Assembly: GCF_000499385.1 (NCBI RefSeq) | Contig: NW_013654389.1 | Coordinates: 1 to 26,555, forward strand | DNA length: 26,555 bases | Direction: 5' to 3' | Source: Eimeria necatrix | Lineage: Eukaryota; Apicomplexa; Conoidasida; Eucoccidiorida; Eimeriidae | In this document: in pieces, positions 6,996-16,429 of the stretch | How positions within the stretch are numbered: position 1 is the stretch's first letter | Layout: every line of letters begins with the position of its first letter | The notes under the pieces: model-generated | The model's input: the letters and a program-made list of their open reading frames with translations, nothing else | Told to the model about the DNA's origin: nothing | The model's database searches: none | Translations under genes and position numbers: made by a program

Positions 6996-8981
6996 GGGCC
7001 TGCTGGAGCTCAGCACTTCGAGCAGGCGACGCTGCTGGCCTGAAGGTTCCCCGGGAACACTTTGCTGCAGCTTTTTGCTGCTTGATGCATGCAGTCTGTT
7101 GGATTCTCTTTACATTTTGTGTTCCTCAAGCCCCTCACTGAGTGGGGGGAGTGGGGGCTTTGCTGGGACTTCATTTGTTACTGGGTTTTCTTCGCTTGCT
7201 GCGCCTTTGGCTGCTGCCCCAAGCCAATGTGTCTTCCTGTACATGACCCACACTGCTGCCTCTTATTGGTGAAGTGCTGTTCCCTTTCTTATGTGTGAGC
7301 CCCCTCTTAAACGCATGCAGTCTGGCTTGTTTAGTGCAATTATTTCGAACAGCTGCGGCGCCTCAGCAGCAGCAGCAGCAGCAAACAGCAGCCACAGGGC
7401 CTGCAGGGGCTGCTTAGGATTAGCCCTCTAGAGGAATCCTAAACACCAGGGCACTTGTACAGTTTGTTTCCTTTTGAGTGCCAGCAGGGTGTGGAATGTG
7501 CCATATGGGGGGCTGAGCTGGACCAGCCGAACTTGTTTTTGTTTAGTTGTTGTCTTGATGACAAAATTGAAAATAAATTGTGTCTTTACCGCATGTAGCT
7601 ACTCATGTTATGCTGGCTGCTTGCTGCGGCTTATCCTGAGGGCAAGCAGCCAGCAAGAGCAAGTGGCTGCTGCTCTGCTCGCTCTCTGGGGAGGTTTGAA
7701 GTATCGCAACAATGTAACGGAAAATAAATAACCACTTTTTACAAAGAAGTCTGCTGCTCAATTTTTAAATTTCAAATACGTTCTCCAAAACTAATTATTT
7801 CGGATGGTGCGGAGGTGACTGGTTCGCTCGAGAGTTGAGCAGGACGAGTATGGTGCTGGCGACGGACACCGGGAACTAAAGGCAGCTCGCTAATGTTAGT
7901 GCGCTAATATAAACTTAATTAATTTTATTAATTATTTTATTTCTGCTTTTGTTCTTATCATTCTGGTCCACAGCGGGCTGTACCGGGTGACCCTGTAAGT
8001 GACCCTGGAAGTGACCTCACGGGAAGTCACTCTGGCCCATTCTGGCCCGTCCCTCACTGAGATAGCGACTCATGCGTCTCCGCAGCTCAGCTTGCACTCG
8101 TTTAGTCCAGTTTTTCATGTAAAATAGACTGGAAATAAATAACAACAGAACAACAGCCAAGCCCTTGGGACTTTAGCCTCGAGCGGAGTCTGCCCTCCCC
8201 CCGCAGCTCGCGGTCCCCGCACTGCCGGCACCTCCACTACCCGTGCGGAAAGCTGTAGTCTCACTGCACAGTTTTATATTTCTTTTTAAATAACTTCTAA
8301 TTTCTTCTTCTGTTCTTCTTATTACTAGCGTAGAAAGTGCATATTATATAGTTGCTTCTGCTGGGTCTGCCCCGTGCTCCGCGGGGGCGCCTTACGGCGC
8401 TCTAAGGCATTTGAGCCTTTGTTCTCCTACTGCTCCTTACTGTGCCTACAAGGGCATTTCTAATTTGTTTTAAGTTTTTACTTCCTTAAGGCTATCTGGA
8501 GGCATAATTCGCGCTTCAATATCCCTTAACCACCTTTGCCTAGTCTCACGTTCAGTGCTAAGCTAAAATTTAAAGCCCTCCGTTCCACTATACCACCTGC
8601 CAAGAGTGCGGAAAGCGGAGCATTTCATATTTCTGTTTGCGATTGGTCTGTTCGAGCTGTTTCTTTCCTCGTTGACTTCCTCTTCTGCTACGGTTTTGCC
8701 CTAATCGTCTTCTTCCGGTGCCCGCACTGCAAGGAACTTCGAGGTTTCAACTGTTGCACCGTATTGCCCATTTACCGGTCCAGTGCCCGGTTTTTGCCTT
8801 CAGCCTGTCTGTGTCTTCCCTGTATCTCCACCCCAGTGATTTTTGGGAACTTTAATCATATTTGGGTGGTTTTGGCTTGACAGGAGAAGAACAGCAGCGA
8901 CTGGTTCGTTAGACGGTCTTTCCCCAGAACACTCAAAGCAGCCCTGGCCTGGCGCTTCTTTTCCTGCTCCCAGTAAGTAAC
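6996..8981. other. Spacer between the syntaxin and LHLSLLE-repeat genes
   Basis: No gene recognised. 6996-7740 is probably 3' UTR and flank, with scattered CTG/CAG and an AATAAATAA near 7725. 7741-8880 is a compositional island: AT-rich blocks (TTAATTAATTTTATTAATTATTTTATTT at about 7915-7942, of which only short motifs matter) beside GC-rich pieces. At 7987-8050 there are short tandem units (GTGACCCTGTAA, GTGACCCTGGAA, then TCTGGCCCAT, TCTGGCCCGT). Near 8379-8412 there are small inverted repeats (GCGCC-TTAC-GGCGC and GCCTTA...TAAGGC). The 114-codon ORF at 8536-8880 has no recognisable domain. Confidence 0.5.
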
Positions 8982-11900
8982 ATGGCTCGCCGCAACAGGA
9001 AGAACAACAGCGGCCTCAACAGCAGGGGCCCCGCGCAGCAGCAGCCCCCAAGAGAAGAGCCTGTGGAGGCTGCTGTTGGAGAGGGGGGGCCTCAAGAGCC
9101 TTTGCCCAGAGATGGCAGCAGCCCATCTGCAGGGAAATGCAACATGCCTGAGAGCGAGGTAGGCCGCTGCAGCCACATGCTTCGATAGGCTATCTTCCGT
9201 TTGCTGCGCGTCTGCCCTGCTGCTCCTTTTGCTGCTGCATGCTTCTTTCTCCCGCGTTTCAGTGGAAAAGAATTTGAAAATTGTTTTCATACCTTCTCAG
9301 ACGACCCCGGGGGAAGCCAACTACCCCCAGTACCTGAGGGAAAGGGCCATTAGTGCTCTCCTAGAGCTCGAAAGGATGGCTTACAAAAACTTCGAAGAAG
9401 CCGTGGCTCTCGCCACAGCTGCGGGTTCGTAGCCATTTCCGTAATACCCGTAGCAGAGCAACGGCAGCCAAAGAAGCGAGCAAAATCACATTTTAAAAGG
9501 ATCCTTTTTTGCATTTCCTTGTCATAAACTTCCCTTTTGAGTGCAGTGCCTCTGCTGCTGACTTGCCTGTCTGCTGCTTCGCTTGCCTGCAGCAAACGCC
9601 ACTGACGCGCTGCTTGAAATGCCCGTAATAGAACCTCCCCCGAGCGCTCCACGCCAAGCAGCGCAGCCGGTCAGGAGGAGTGGCCCAGTCTTGAGTCCTG
9701 GAGTGTCCAGTGGTCTTCAACTTGGGCTGAAACATTCCGCTTTACGAAACTTTCCTGGCCATACTTCTGCTTTCTGCGCAAGTGCCTACGAAAAGAGTCT
9801 TTTGAAATAATTGTTTCGGGCTTAGGGTTTGTTTCTGTGCTGGGGTTTACGGGGTTTCGTACACTGCAGGTTGTGGAGGAGTTGTCGAGCTCTTCTGGCG
9901 GCTCCTGCGATTTCGAAAGGTTCCTTCAGGAGCTGCTGCGCCTCATTTCAATTGACTTGCTTGTAGAAGTCAGAACACCCGAGCAGCAGCAGCAGCGGCA
10001 GCAGGGAGAGCAGCCGCGCAGCCCTGCGGGAGCGCCGCAGCAGCAGCCGCAGCAGCCGCAGCAGCCGCAGCGGCCGCAGCAGCCGCAGCCTCAGCAGGTG
10101 TCGCAGGCGCTGCCGCCCGTGGCGCTGCAGCGGATCGATCTGCTGCAGCGGCTGGCTTCAACAGAGCCAAAGGACATCAAAGAGGCTCTTCTGCAACGGG
10201 ACAGAGACTTAAGTGGGACTCTCCACCTCAGTCTTCTGGAGAGGCTGAGCAGCGGCGAAGAAAGCGAGGCGCTGCACCTGTCGCTGCTCGAGAAGCTTTC
10301 CCTTGAGGCTGACTCTCCGCAGCACAGCAGCTCCACAGAAAAGGCAGCTCGCGGGAAGCAGCAGGCGAGCGCTGCAGCAGCAGCAGCAAGAGGCGGAAGC
10401 GACAGCAGGCCCCCCCTGTCCATTCGGCAGCAGCTAGCTGAGCAGGAGCGGAACAGCGAAAACCTCCACCTAAGCCTTCTCGAAAGAATAGGATCTCTCA
10501 GTGATCTTCCAGAGGGCTCTGCAGACAGCCAAGCCCTCCACTTGTCGCTGCTTTTCGGCAAGTTGTCCCTGCAGGACGACTCAGGCGCCAGAGTTCCCTG
10601 CAGTTCTCAGGGGACCTGCAAAGGCTCAGAAGCAGCAGCCACTCCTTCCAGAGCAGGAGATGGCGCAAAAGCTCCGCCAGCACAGCCAGCTGCAAGGCCA
10701 GAGGCTCAAGTGTTCAACAAAAGGGGGCCGCGGGTCACTGCGGGTGCCACTCGGGAGGGTGGAGCTGCGGCGAGGCAAAAGTTCAGGCTAAGAGCCTGGG
10801 GAAGCCGAGGCAGCAGCAGCAGCTGCACAGGAAGCAGCGATTCCGCAGAGTGGGTGACAGAGAGCAGCAGCAGTTCCAGGGACAATGGCCCTCTTAACAG
10901 TGCCCCCATGCCTCTTCCCATGTCAAGGGCAGCTGCAAAAGCCGCCAGAAACAGGAAATCCCCTGTCGACGCTTCTCAAGGGGCAGCTGAGGGAGCATCT
11001 GCTGCTGCTGCGCCGGCCAAGGCGCAGCAAGCTCCACAACAACAGCAACAAGAGCTGCGGCAGCAACAGCAGCAGCAGCAACAGCATCAGCAGCAACAAC
11101 AGCAGCAGGAGCTGCTACTGCAGCCGCAGCTAAGCCCAGCTCCTTGTTGTTTCAAGGCTGTCCTTCGGAGCACATCTCCTCTTCCCGGAAGCAGAAGGCC
11201 AGACGTTTTTGGGCTCGACGCCGTTGCCTCTAAAGAGGCTTCTTGTCTACAGGCCCCGCTGGATGCTGCGGTGGTTCGTCAGTTCCAGCCTGCAGCAGGA
11301 AGCGTGCCGGGAGCGGCAGCAGCAGCAGCTGCCGCTGCTGCAGCGGGACGGGATCGTCGCCCGTCTTCTGCGGCGCCTCAAAGCGCTATGAGTCCCGAAG
11401 CTTTCTGGGACATGTTCTATCAGAAGACATCTCGCAAAATGATCACAGACGCTCCTGCAGCTGCACAGACAGCGCGTCCTGCTGCCCAGCGCCCATCCAC
11501 ACCATCCTCCGTTGGTTTGTGGAGTGCTGAAGAGGGGAGGAAAAAGAAAGCTACTTGGATCTGGCTCGACTCTGACAGTTCAATAGACACCCCATGCGCT
11601 GCAAACTGCACTGGCTGCGCGAACCCTTGCGATGAAAGGCCATATGATGCAGACAGCTCCGGAGTCTCGTCTCGAGACAGCCTAAATCTGGGATCCTTGC
11701 CGTGCCTGGTTGTTAGGGGTGTTCCGCTGGCGCAGCAGCAGCAGCCAGGCGCCCGCGTGGCAGGTCCAGTAGAGGCCAACGGCAGGCCTCCCTTGCTTTT
11801 TGAAGATAGCTCTCCGGCTGCAGAAACGGAGGCCGTCGTAAACGGCGCTTCTCAGGACTTGAGGGATCAACAAGAACAACAGCAGACTCAGTCATATTTA

Positions 11901-11984
11901 CCAGCTTCTGCAGGGGAAAGGCCAACGTCCAGAAGAAAGCAACGAAACCGCAGAAGACGCACATCGGCTCGCTACCGCCGTTGA
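8982..11984 (+). CDS. Q/A/S-rich protein with repeated LHLSLLE peptide, four exons, function unknown
   Basis: I do not recognise the family. Inferred exons are 8982-9158, 9301-9424, 9593-9669 and 9870-11984, all in phase (about 830 aa). The end of exon 3 could instead be 9687, adding six residues. The N-terminus is MARRNRKNNSG, basic and Pro/Gln-rich. Exon 2 is a probable helix (YLRERAISALLELERM...). Exon 4 opens with VVEELSSSSGGSCDFERFLQ, which looks like folded sequence. A Gln/Pro tract follows (about 9985-10095), then four LHLSLLE-type copies at 10221-10247, 10272-10298, 10464-10490 and 10536-10565. Next come Ser-rich and Ala-rich parts, a poly-Gln block (about 11034-11110), a short conserved-looking patch (SPEAFWDMFYQKTSRKM), and a strongly basic tail (RRKQRNRRRRTSARYRR) that could be a nuclear localisation or RNA-binding signal. 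There is no signal peptide or membrane segment. Homopolymer tracts inside coding sequence are typical of Eimeria. The role is unknown; a nuclear or RNA-linked scaffold is only a guess. Confidence 0.75.
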
Positions 11985-12177
11985 ATGCCGTAGTTGGCTG
12001 CAGAGGAGTGGAATTTCGTGAATGTTCTTTTTTTGGCTGTGCTTATTGTTCCATCTGTTCTTGAACCCCACAGCATTCCTAGCTTGCCTCTACCGCTCCA
12101 TCCAACTCTTAAAGAAGGACCCTTAGTCACCCTCGGGTGTTGCACGTGCAGATAATTCAGAATATTCTCTGGCGCTG
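11985..12177. other. 3' flank of the LHLSLLE-repeat gene
   Basis: Short non-coding stretch, T-rich just after the stop. Nothing else seen. Confidence 0.5.
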
Positions 12178-12821
12178 CTAGATTTCCTGCTGCAAGGATC
12201 CGCAGGAGCCACTTAAAATCTGAGCAACGGCAGCGACAGCAACCAAATCAAGTATCGGTGCATCAAGGGTAAATTCCGCAGTACTGAATACGACCCTTCG
12301 CAAGTAAGAGTTGACTTTGTGGCTGAGAACTGCAGGTGGCCTTTTCTTGGGTGGACATTTCCCCAGTGTTACCGAGGCCGACGGCTCTGGCCAAAATCGT
12401 ATTGACTTACCTGCACAATAGTAATCGTGCCCACACAGTGGATGTTGGGGTGGTTGGGATGGCACTAGAAGCAAAACTGCACTTCCTACGCTGATATTCT
12501 TTTTTCTCTATCTCATGGGAACTACACTTGCCTGGCCTTATAACACCGCGGTGAATTTCTTCTCCTCTCACTCTGAACTTCTACTGACCAGTACAGTGCT
12601 CGAGCACTGCATGCGCTGCCACCTCCGACATCAGTTAGGCTACGCTGGCGCTGCCGATGGCTAGCTCTGGCAGTGGGGAATAAGCAGCACATACCTTCCC
12701 ATTTTGCAGTTAATAGCTGCCGTTTCTTTTCTGCCTTACTGAGTCGTTGAGGGTCGCTTTTTAAAGGCGCAATTGTAAGATCTTTCCCTCTAACTGCTTT
12801 TGTCTTACTTATGAATCGCAT
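12178..12821 (-). CDS. Candidate small three-exon gene, unknown function
   Basis: Weakly supported minus-strand model: exons 12821-12695, 12476-12411 and 12329-12178, 345 nt (114 aa). The donors are good (GTATGT at 12694, GTAAGT at 12410), both introns are phase 1, and all joins stay open. The first exon reads like a basic helical protein (KSDPQRLSKAEKKRQLLTAKWE). The last reads VNSYLRRVVFSTAEF... and ends LSGSCGSLQQEI. The acceptors lack good pyrimidine tracts. The last exon faintly recalls an Alba-type fold, but key glycine/isoleucine positions are not there, so I give no function. It would be convergent with the gene to its left. It could be chance, as only ORF length and splice signals support it. 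Confidence 0.3.
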
Positions 12822-13272
12822 GAAGCGAAGTGTGTCGGAAGTACTTTGTGGTTGTAGATCGTCTTCGACGGCGGCAAGCGTCTTAGTTTTTCTGGGAAGG
12901 GGATAGGGCGACTCAGCGCTCAGTCATAATAGCATTTCAAGTCAAGGACTTTCGGCCACGAAGTCCGTAGTGTAGCATAATGCGCCAGTATCAGTATTTA
13001 CTACAGCCTAGAGATGAATAGAGTGCTACCAGGAGCTTCACTGTCTGCACGTGCCGCGTAGCATTTAGTGAAGGCGGACAAGAAAAGAAAGGAGTAATCA
13101 CAGTCTTGAACCAGCTGTGAATGCTCACAAATCACTTCCGCGCAAACTCGCAGCCCCTAGTGAGAGCCATGGGCAGCGCAAACTCGCAGCGCCTAGTGAG
13201 AGCCATGGGCAGCTTAATCTGACAGTTTTGTAAGCTTTTCTCTTTTTGACGCAAAAGTTCGACTCGGCGCCA
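12822..13272. other. Non-coding stretch between two candidate genes
   Basis: No gene seen. If the two neighbouring candidates are real they are divergent and this would be their shared upstream region. It contains a 36-bp tandem duplication, listed separately. Confidence 0.4.
13141..13212 (+). repeat. 36-bp tandem duplication
   Basis: Two adjacent 36-base copies (13141-13176 and 13177-13212) differing at one base, each ending AGAGCCATGGGCAG. A recent local duplication in non-coding sequence. Confidence 0.95.
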
Positions 13273-14290
13273 ATGCTGTTGCGGTATCGACAGGATGAGA
13301 GGTGAGTGCTTAGGAAAGAGACAGTGAACATAACGTCTCAGTTCTGGTTGCGAAAAGTGCATAGTTTGCGAGTTTCGTTGGTGCTCTCATGAGCGTTTAA
13401 GAAAGCTTTCACATAATGGCCCTTTGTCTGCTTCTTCAGCCGTACTCAGTGCCTCGTCTCGAAGGCTACCCTGGGAAAACTTCGTTATTATGAGCTGCAA
13501 TTCCTGTTGCCAGGCTTCCAAAGTATCGAAGTAGGGGCGTCTTCAGCTCCTGCGGAGAGCACACTGCCATGTGGGTGCCGACTTCTGCAGCTTTCTGCGT
13601 ACGCACCAGTCTACGCAAGCATGACAACAAGTTTTACGTCAACACTTCAGGGTTCGACACTAGTGTTTTCTACAAGTGTCATGCTCTGTCTGAGAGCAGA
13701 AACTGTTCAAGTCCAGTCTTCATCACCATGCATAAAAATGCACGATGAAGAAGACTTGACATGCAGTTCAGTGCTAGCGCCTAAGTGCACGTGGCGGAAT
13801 AGGACCCCGTGCTCGATCCGCAGATGGCGTTGAACCTTCTCTTTTGCTAGACGTAACACTAGCATTGGAATGTGAATTTGCAACTATCAGCAGCTTGAAG
13901 CCCAGAGGTAAGGAAATGCAAATCTGCAGCTAAACTGCGAAATGCCGCCATCAGGTAAGCTTGAGCAGGAGCCTGCAGTGTCGAGGGCTGCCTTATGGCC
14001 ACCTAAAGCTCCTGAGTAGCGGAGACGCATCGGGGGTACAGCGTTCGCTGAAGTATTGTTGTGTTTGTCGCAATCCATCAATGAAGTGTATGTCGTCGCA
14101 CCGTGTCCTAGAGTGGAAAACTCCATAAATAAACGGAGTTTTCCGGAATCAGGCTTCCTGTGCATGTGTGGCTCGCGTGTGGGCTGCAGGTGTCGTGTTA
14201 TCCAGCTACGACTCTTGCCTAGTTGTTGGCGCGGGCCAAACACTGCTGTCGGAGTTGTTTGTTTTTGGCGTTGGTTGGTGTATAATTTAG
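13273..14290 (+). CDS. Candidate small four-exon gene, unknown function
   Basis: Weakly supported + strand model: exons 13273-13301, 13440-13522, 13851-13907 and 14190-14290, 270 nt (89 aa). Supporting points are an ATG followed by MLLRYRQDE, strong splice signals (GTGAGT at 13302, TTCTTCAG before 13440, CTTTTGCTAG before 13851, GTAAGG at 13908), and agreement of all three junction phases. The joined product would contain GKLRYYELQFLLPGFQ, then LECEFATISSLKPR, then a hydrophobic end (LLSELFVFGVGWCII). No family is recognised. The alternative is the unspliced 108-codon ORF 13507-13833, or no gene at all. Confidence 0.27.
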
Positions 14291-14614
14291 ATGTTTAGAT
14301 GGGAAGCAACACGCGTTAATCATCTTGGCTGATTTGTTTCATGCGCAGGCTTCAGGGTGTTTCAGCGGCGGCTGCTTTCCTCTCTTCGTTCTCTTGGCCG
14401 CCGCATCCCGTCTGCGCTTTTCCGTCAACTTTCATGCCATTGGCTGCTATTTTTTCTTTTTCAATATCTTTACTCGGGAGCTCCCAATCCAGCGAAAAAA
14501 CAGGCGTGTTGCGCCTCCCAAGGGGCCCTGGCGCTGTCGGTGCGGCTCCCGGATGCGTACAGCCTCTGACCTTCCCTTCCATCTTGTTTTGTCTACATCG
14601 TTCCCTTTGAAGAA
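14291..14614. other. Upstream region of the PDI-like gene
   Basis: A pyrimidine-rich 300-base stretch with overlapping short ORFs in several frames, none with a recognisable domain. Probably promoter and 5' UTR. No TATA-like or other core element stands out. Confidence 0.4.
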
Positions 14615-16429
14615 ATGGTGATGTTCTCTAAAGCTGGCGTCTGGCCCGCGGGTCCCAGACGAGCGAAGACAGCGCCGTCGTTGGTGCTGCTGGCAACGGC
14701 CTTCTTCCTGGCTGCTTGCTGCATTATTGTGAGCGTCTTCGCATCTGAAGAAGGCGCGCAATCCGAGCAGAGTGTGTATCGCGAGGAGCAGAAGGAAACG
14801 GCTGCGGCGGAGGAGAAGGCTGGAGCGGAGGGCGGGGTGGTGGCCCTCAATGGCGAAACATTCAACAGCTTCATCGCGGCGCACTCGCTGGCGCTGGTGA
14901 TGTTCTACGCGCCCTGGTGCTACTGGTCTCGCTCTGCACTGCCCGAGCTAGACGCTGTGTCCAAACTGCTGTCGCACCACAGCCCCCCGGTGGTGGGCGC
15001 GAAGGTCGACTGCACTGACAACGAAGACCTTTGCAACCAAGAGTACATCCGAGAGTACCCGACGATCCGGCTCTACGTGGAGGGGGTGGGCCATTTGTAC
15101 GAAGGCAGGCGCTACAGGACGCACATGGTGCACTGGGTGGACTTGAAGGTGGACCGCGACAAGCAAGTGGCCTCGCCAGCCCACTTGGACGAACTCGTGA
15201 ACAGCAGCCGCAGCAGCGAAGACGGGCACGTGGTGGTGGTTGCGGCCTTCCCCCCGCACTACAACCGCGGGAGCTTCCAGGCCGTCGCCAGGGCCTTTGG
15301 GGAGGAAGTTTTGTTTGCAGACACAACAGATCCGGAGCTCGCGACTCGACTGGTGGACTCCCACGTGCTGCCTCGCCTGCCCGAGGAGGAGAGGGGAAAA
15401 ACTGAGACCACGCGGCAGCTGAAGCCTCCCTTTGTGGTGGTCTTCACTCCTCACAAGGGCGAAGTGGGGGTGCACATTTACAAAGGTTCTGTAGACGAAG
15501 TGAACGCGCTGCGCTCCTTCATCCGCCAGTGGCTCTTCCCCGGGGTTTCCGTCTTCGACTCGGACAGCATCGGCAGCAGCTTTTTCAGCGACCCCCGCCC
15601 CAAGCTCATGCTGCTGCTGGACTCGAGCAAACACGAGGCCACGCTGAAGGAAGTCGAGAAGACAGACTCCAAGGACCCTCTCCTGGCTGCCTTCCGCGCC
15701 GTCGCCGAGAGGAACCGGGCCTCTGTGGCTGCGGCTGTCTCGGGAAACAGCAAAAACTTCGAAAAGCAGCTCATGAGCCTCTTGGGAGTTGAAGACGAGA
15801 CGCTGCCTCAAGTGCGCGTCATGCGGGTCAGCCACAACACAGAGGGGCCCCAGCACCCTGCGAAGAAGTTCCGGCCTGCCTCCCCTTTGCCCACAGCTTC
15901 CGAGGGCAAGGAGGCTGTGGAGCAGGCCTTGCAGGCCTTTGTTTCCGCAGTGCTTTCGCAGCAGCTTTCTCCGTACTTCAGGTCTGAGACCCCCCCCGAG
16001 GTGCCGGAGCCGCGGGGGAAAGTTCGGACCCTGGTGGCTTCCACATTTGCAACTGAGGTGCGGAAAGAGCCAAATGTACTTGTCGAGTTTTACGCTCCTT
16101 GGTGCGGGTTCTGCCGGAAAATGGAGCCTGCCTACAAAGAACTGGCCAAGAGAGTCGCGGGGGTCTCTGGGCTGGTCATTGCGCGCATTGACGCCACGCG
16201 AAACGAAGTCGAAGGGGTGGTTATTGCTGGGTACCCGACCCTTTACCTTTACAGGAAGGGGGATAAAGAGCCCGTGCTGTATACGGGGGACAGAAGCACG
16301 CGAGATATGCTGAAGTGGCTCAGTATTCGCGTTCGAGGCATTGCGCGCTTTGACGCAGAAGAGTTGATGGCGAAAGACTTGTTGGGTTCGACTGGGAGCG
16401 GTCCCGCCTCAGTCCTTGAGGAACTTTAG
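14615..16429 (+). CDS. Protein disulfide isomerase-like protein with N-terminal membrane anchor
   Basis: Single-exon 604-aa protein of the thioredoxin/PDI superfamily, expected in the ER or secretory pathway to form or rearrange disulfides in client proteins. Residues about 22-43 (LVLLATAFFLAACCIIVSVF) are a signal peptide or signal-anchor after a short basic N-terminus. A first thioredoxin-like domain (about 74-180) has the context FYAPWCYWSRS: the second active-site cysteine is Ser (CYWS, 102-105), so it cannot cycle as a dithiol, though it keeps a YPT cis-proline loop. The middle, about 185-465, fits two divergent non-catalytic b-type domains. The last domain (about 467-585) has EFYAPWCGFCRKMEP with an intact CGFC at 497-500 and a GYPTLYLY cis-proline loop. 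The C-terminus is LEEL rather than KDEL/HDEL, so retention may rely on the anchor. The chosen ATG is the first in frame before the hydrophobic segment. GC-rich coding sequence without homopolymer runs. Confidence 0.9.
   Translation: MVMFSKAGVWPAGPRRAKTAPSLVLLATAFFLAACCIIVSVFASEEGAQSEQSVYREEQKETAAAEEKAGAEGGVVALNGETFNSFIAAHSLALVMFYAPWCYWSRSALPELDAVSKLLSHHSPPVVGAKVDCTDNEDLCNQEYIREYPTIRLYVEGVGHLYEGRRYRTHMVHWVDLKVDRDKQVASPAHLDELVNSSRSSEDGHVVVVAAFPPHYNRGSFQAVARAFGEEVLFADTTDPELATRLVDSHVLPRLPEEERGKTETTRQLKPPFVVVFTPHKGEVGVHIYKGSVDEVNALRSFIRQWLFPGVSVFDSDSIGSSFFSDPRPKLMLLLDSSKHEATLKEVEKTDSKDPLLAAFRAVAERNRASVAAAVSGNSKNFEKQLMSLLGVEDETLPQVRVMRVSHNTEGPQHPAKKFRPASPLPTASEGKEAVEQALQAFVSAVLSQQLSPYFRSETPPEVPEPRGKVRTLVASTFATEVRKEPNVLVEFYAPWCGFCRKMEPAYKELAKRVAGVSGLVIARIDATRNEVEGVVIAGYPTLYLYRKGDKEPVLYTGDRSTRDMLKWLSIRVRGIARFDAEELMAKDLLGSTGSGPASVLEEL

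Noticed and set aside
8536..8880. 114-codon ORF as a retrotransposon fragment
   Set aside because: No reverse transcriptase, integrase or zinc-knuckle motif and no LTR-like ends were visible.
13240..13275. tRNA-like TTCGA segments (also near 13652)
   Set aside because: The flanking bases do not form a T-arm or an acceptor stem; no cloverleaf can be drawn.
14948..15856. 302-codon minus-strand ORF
   Set aside because: Antisense shadow of the GC-rich PDI-like gene. It has no domain of its own and the sense strand has clear thioredoxin motifs.
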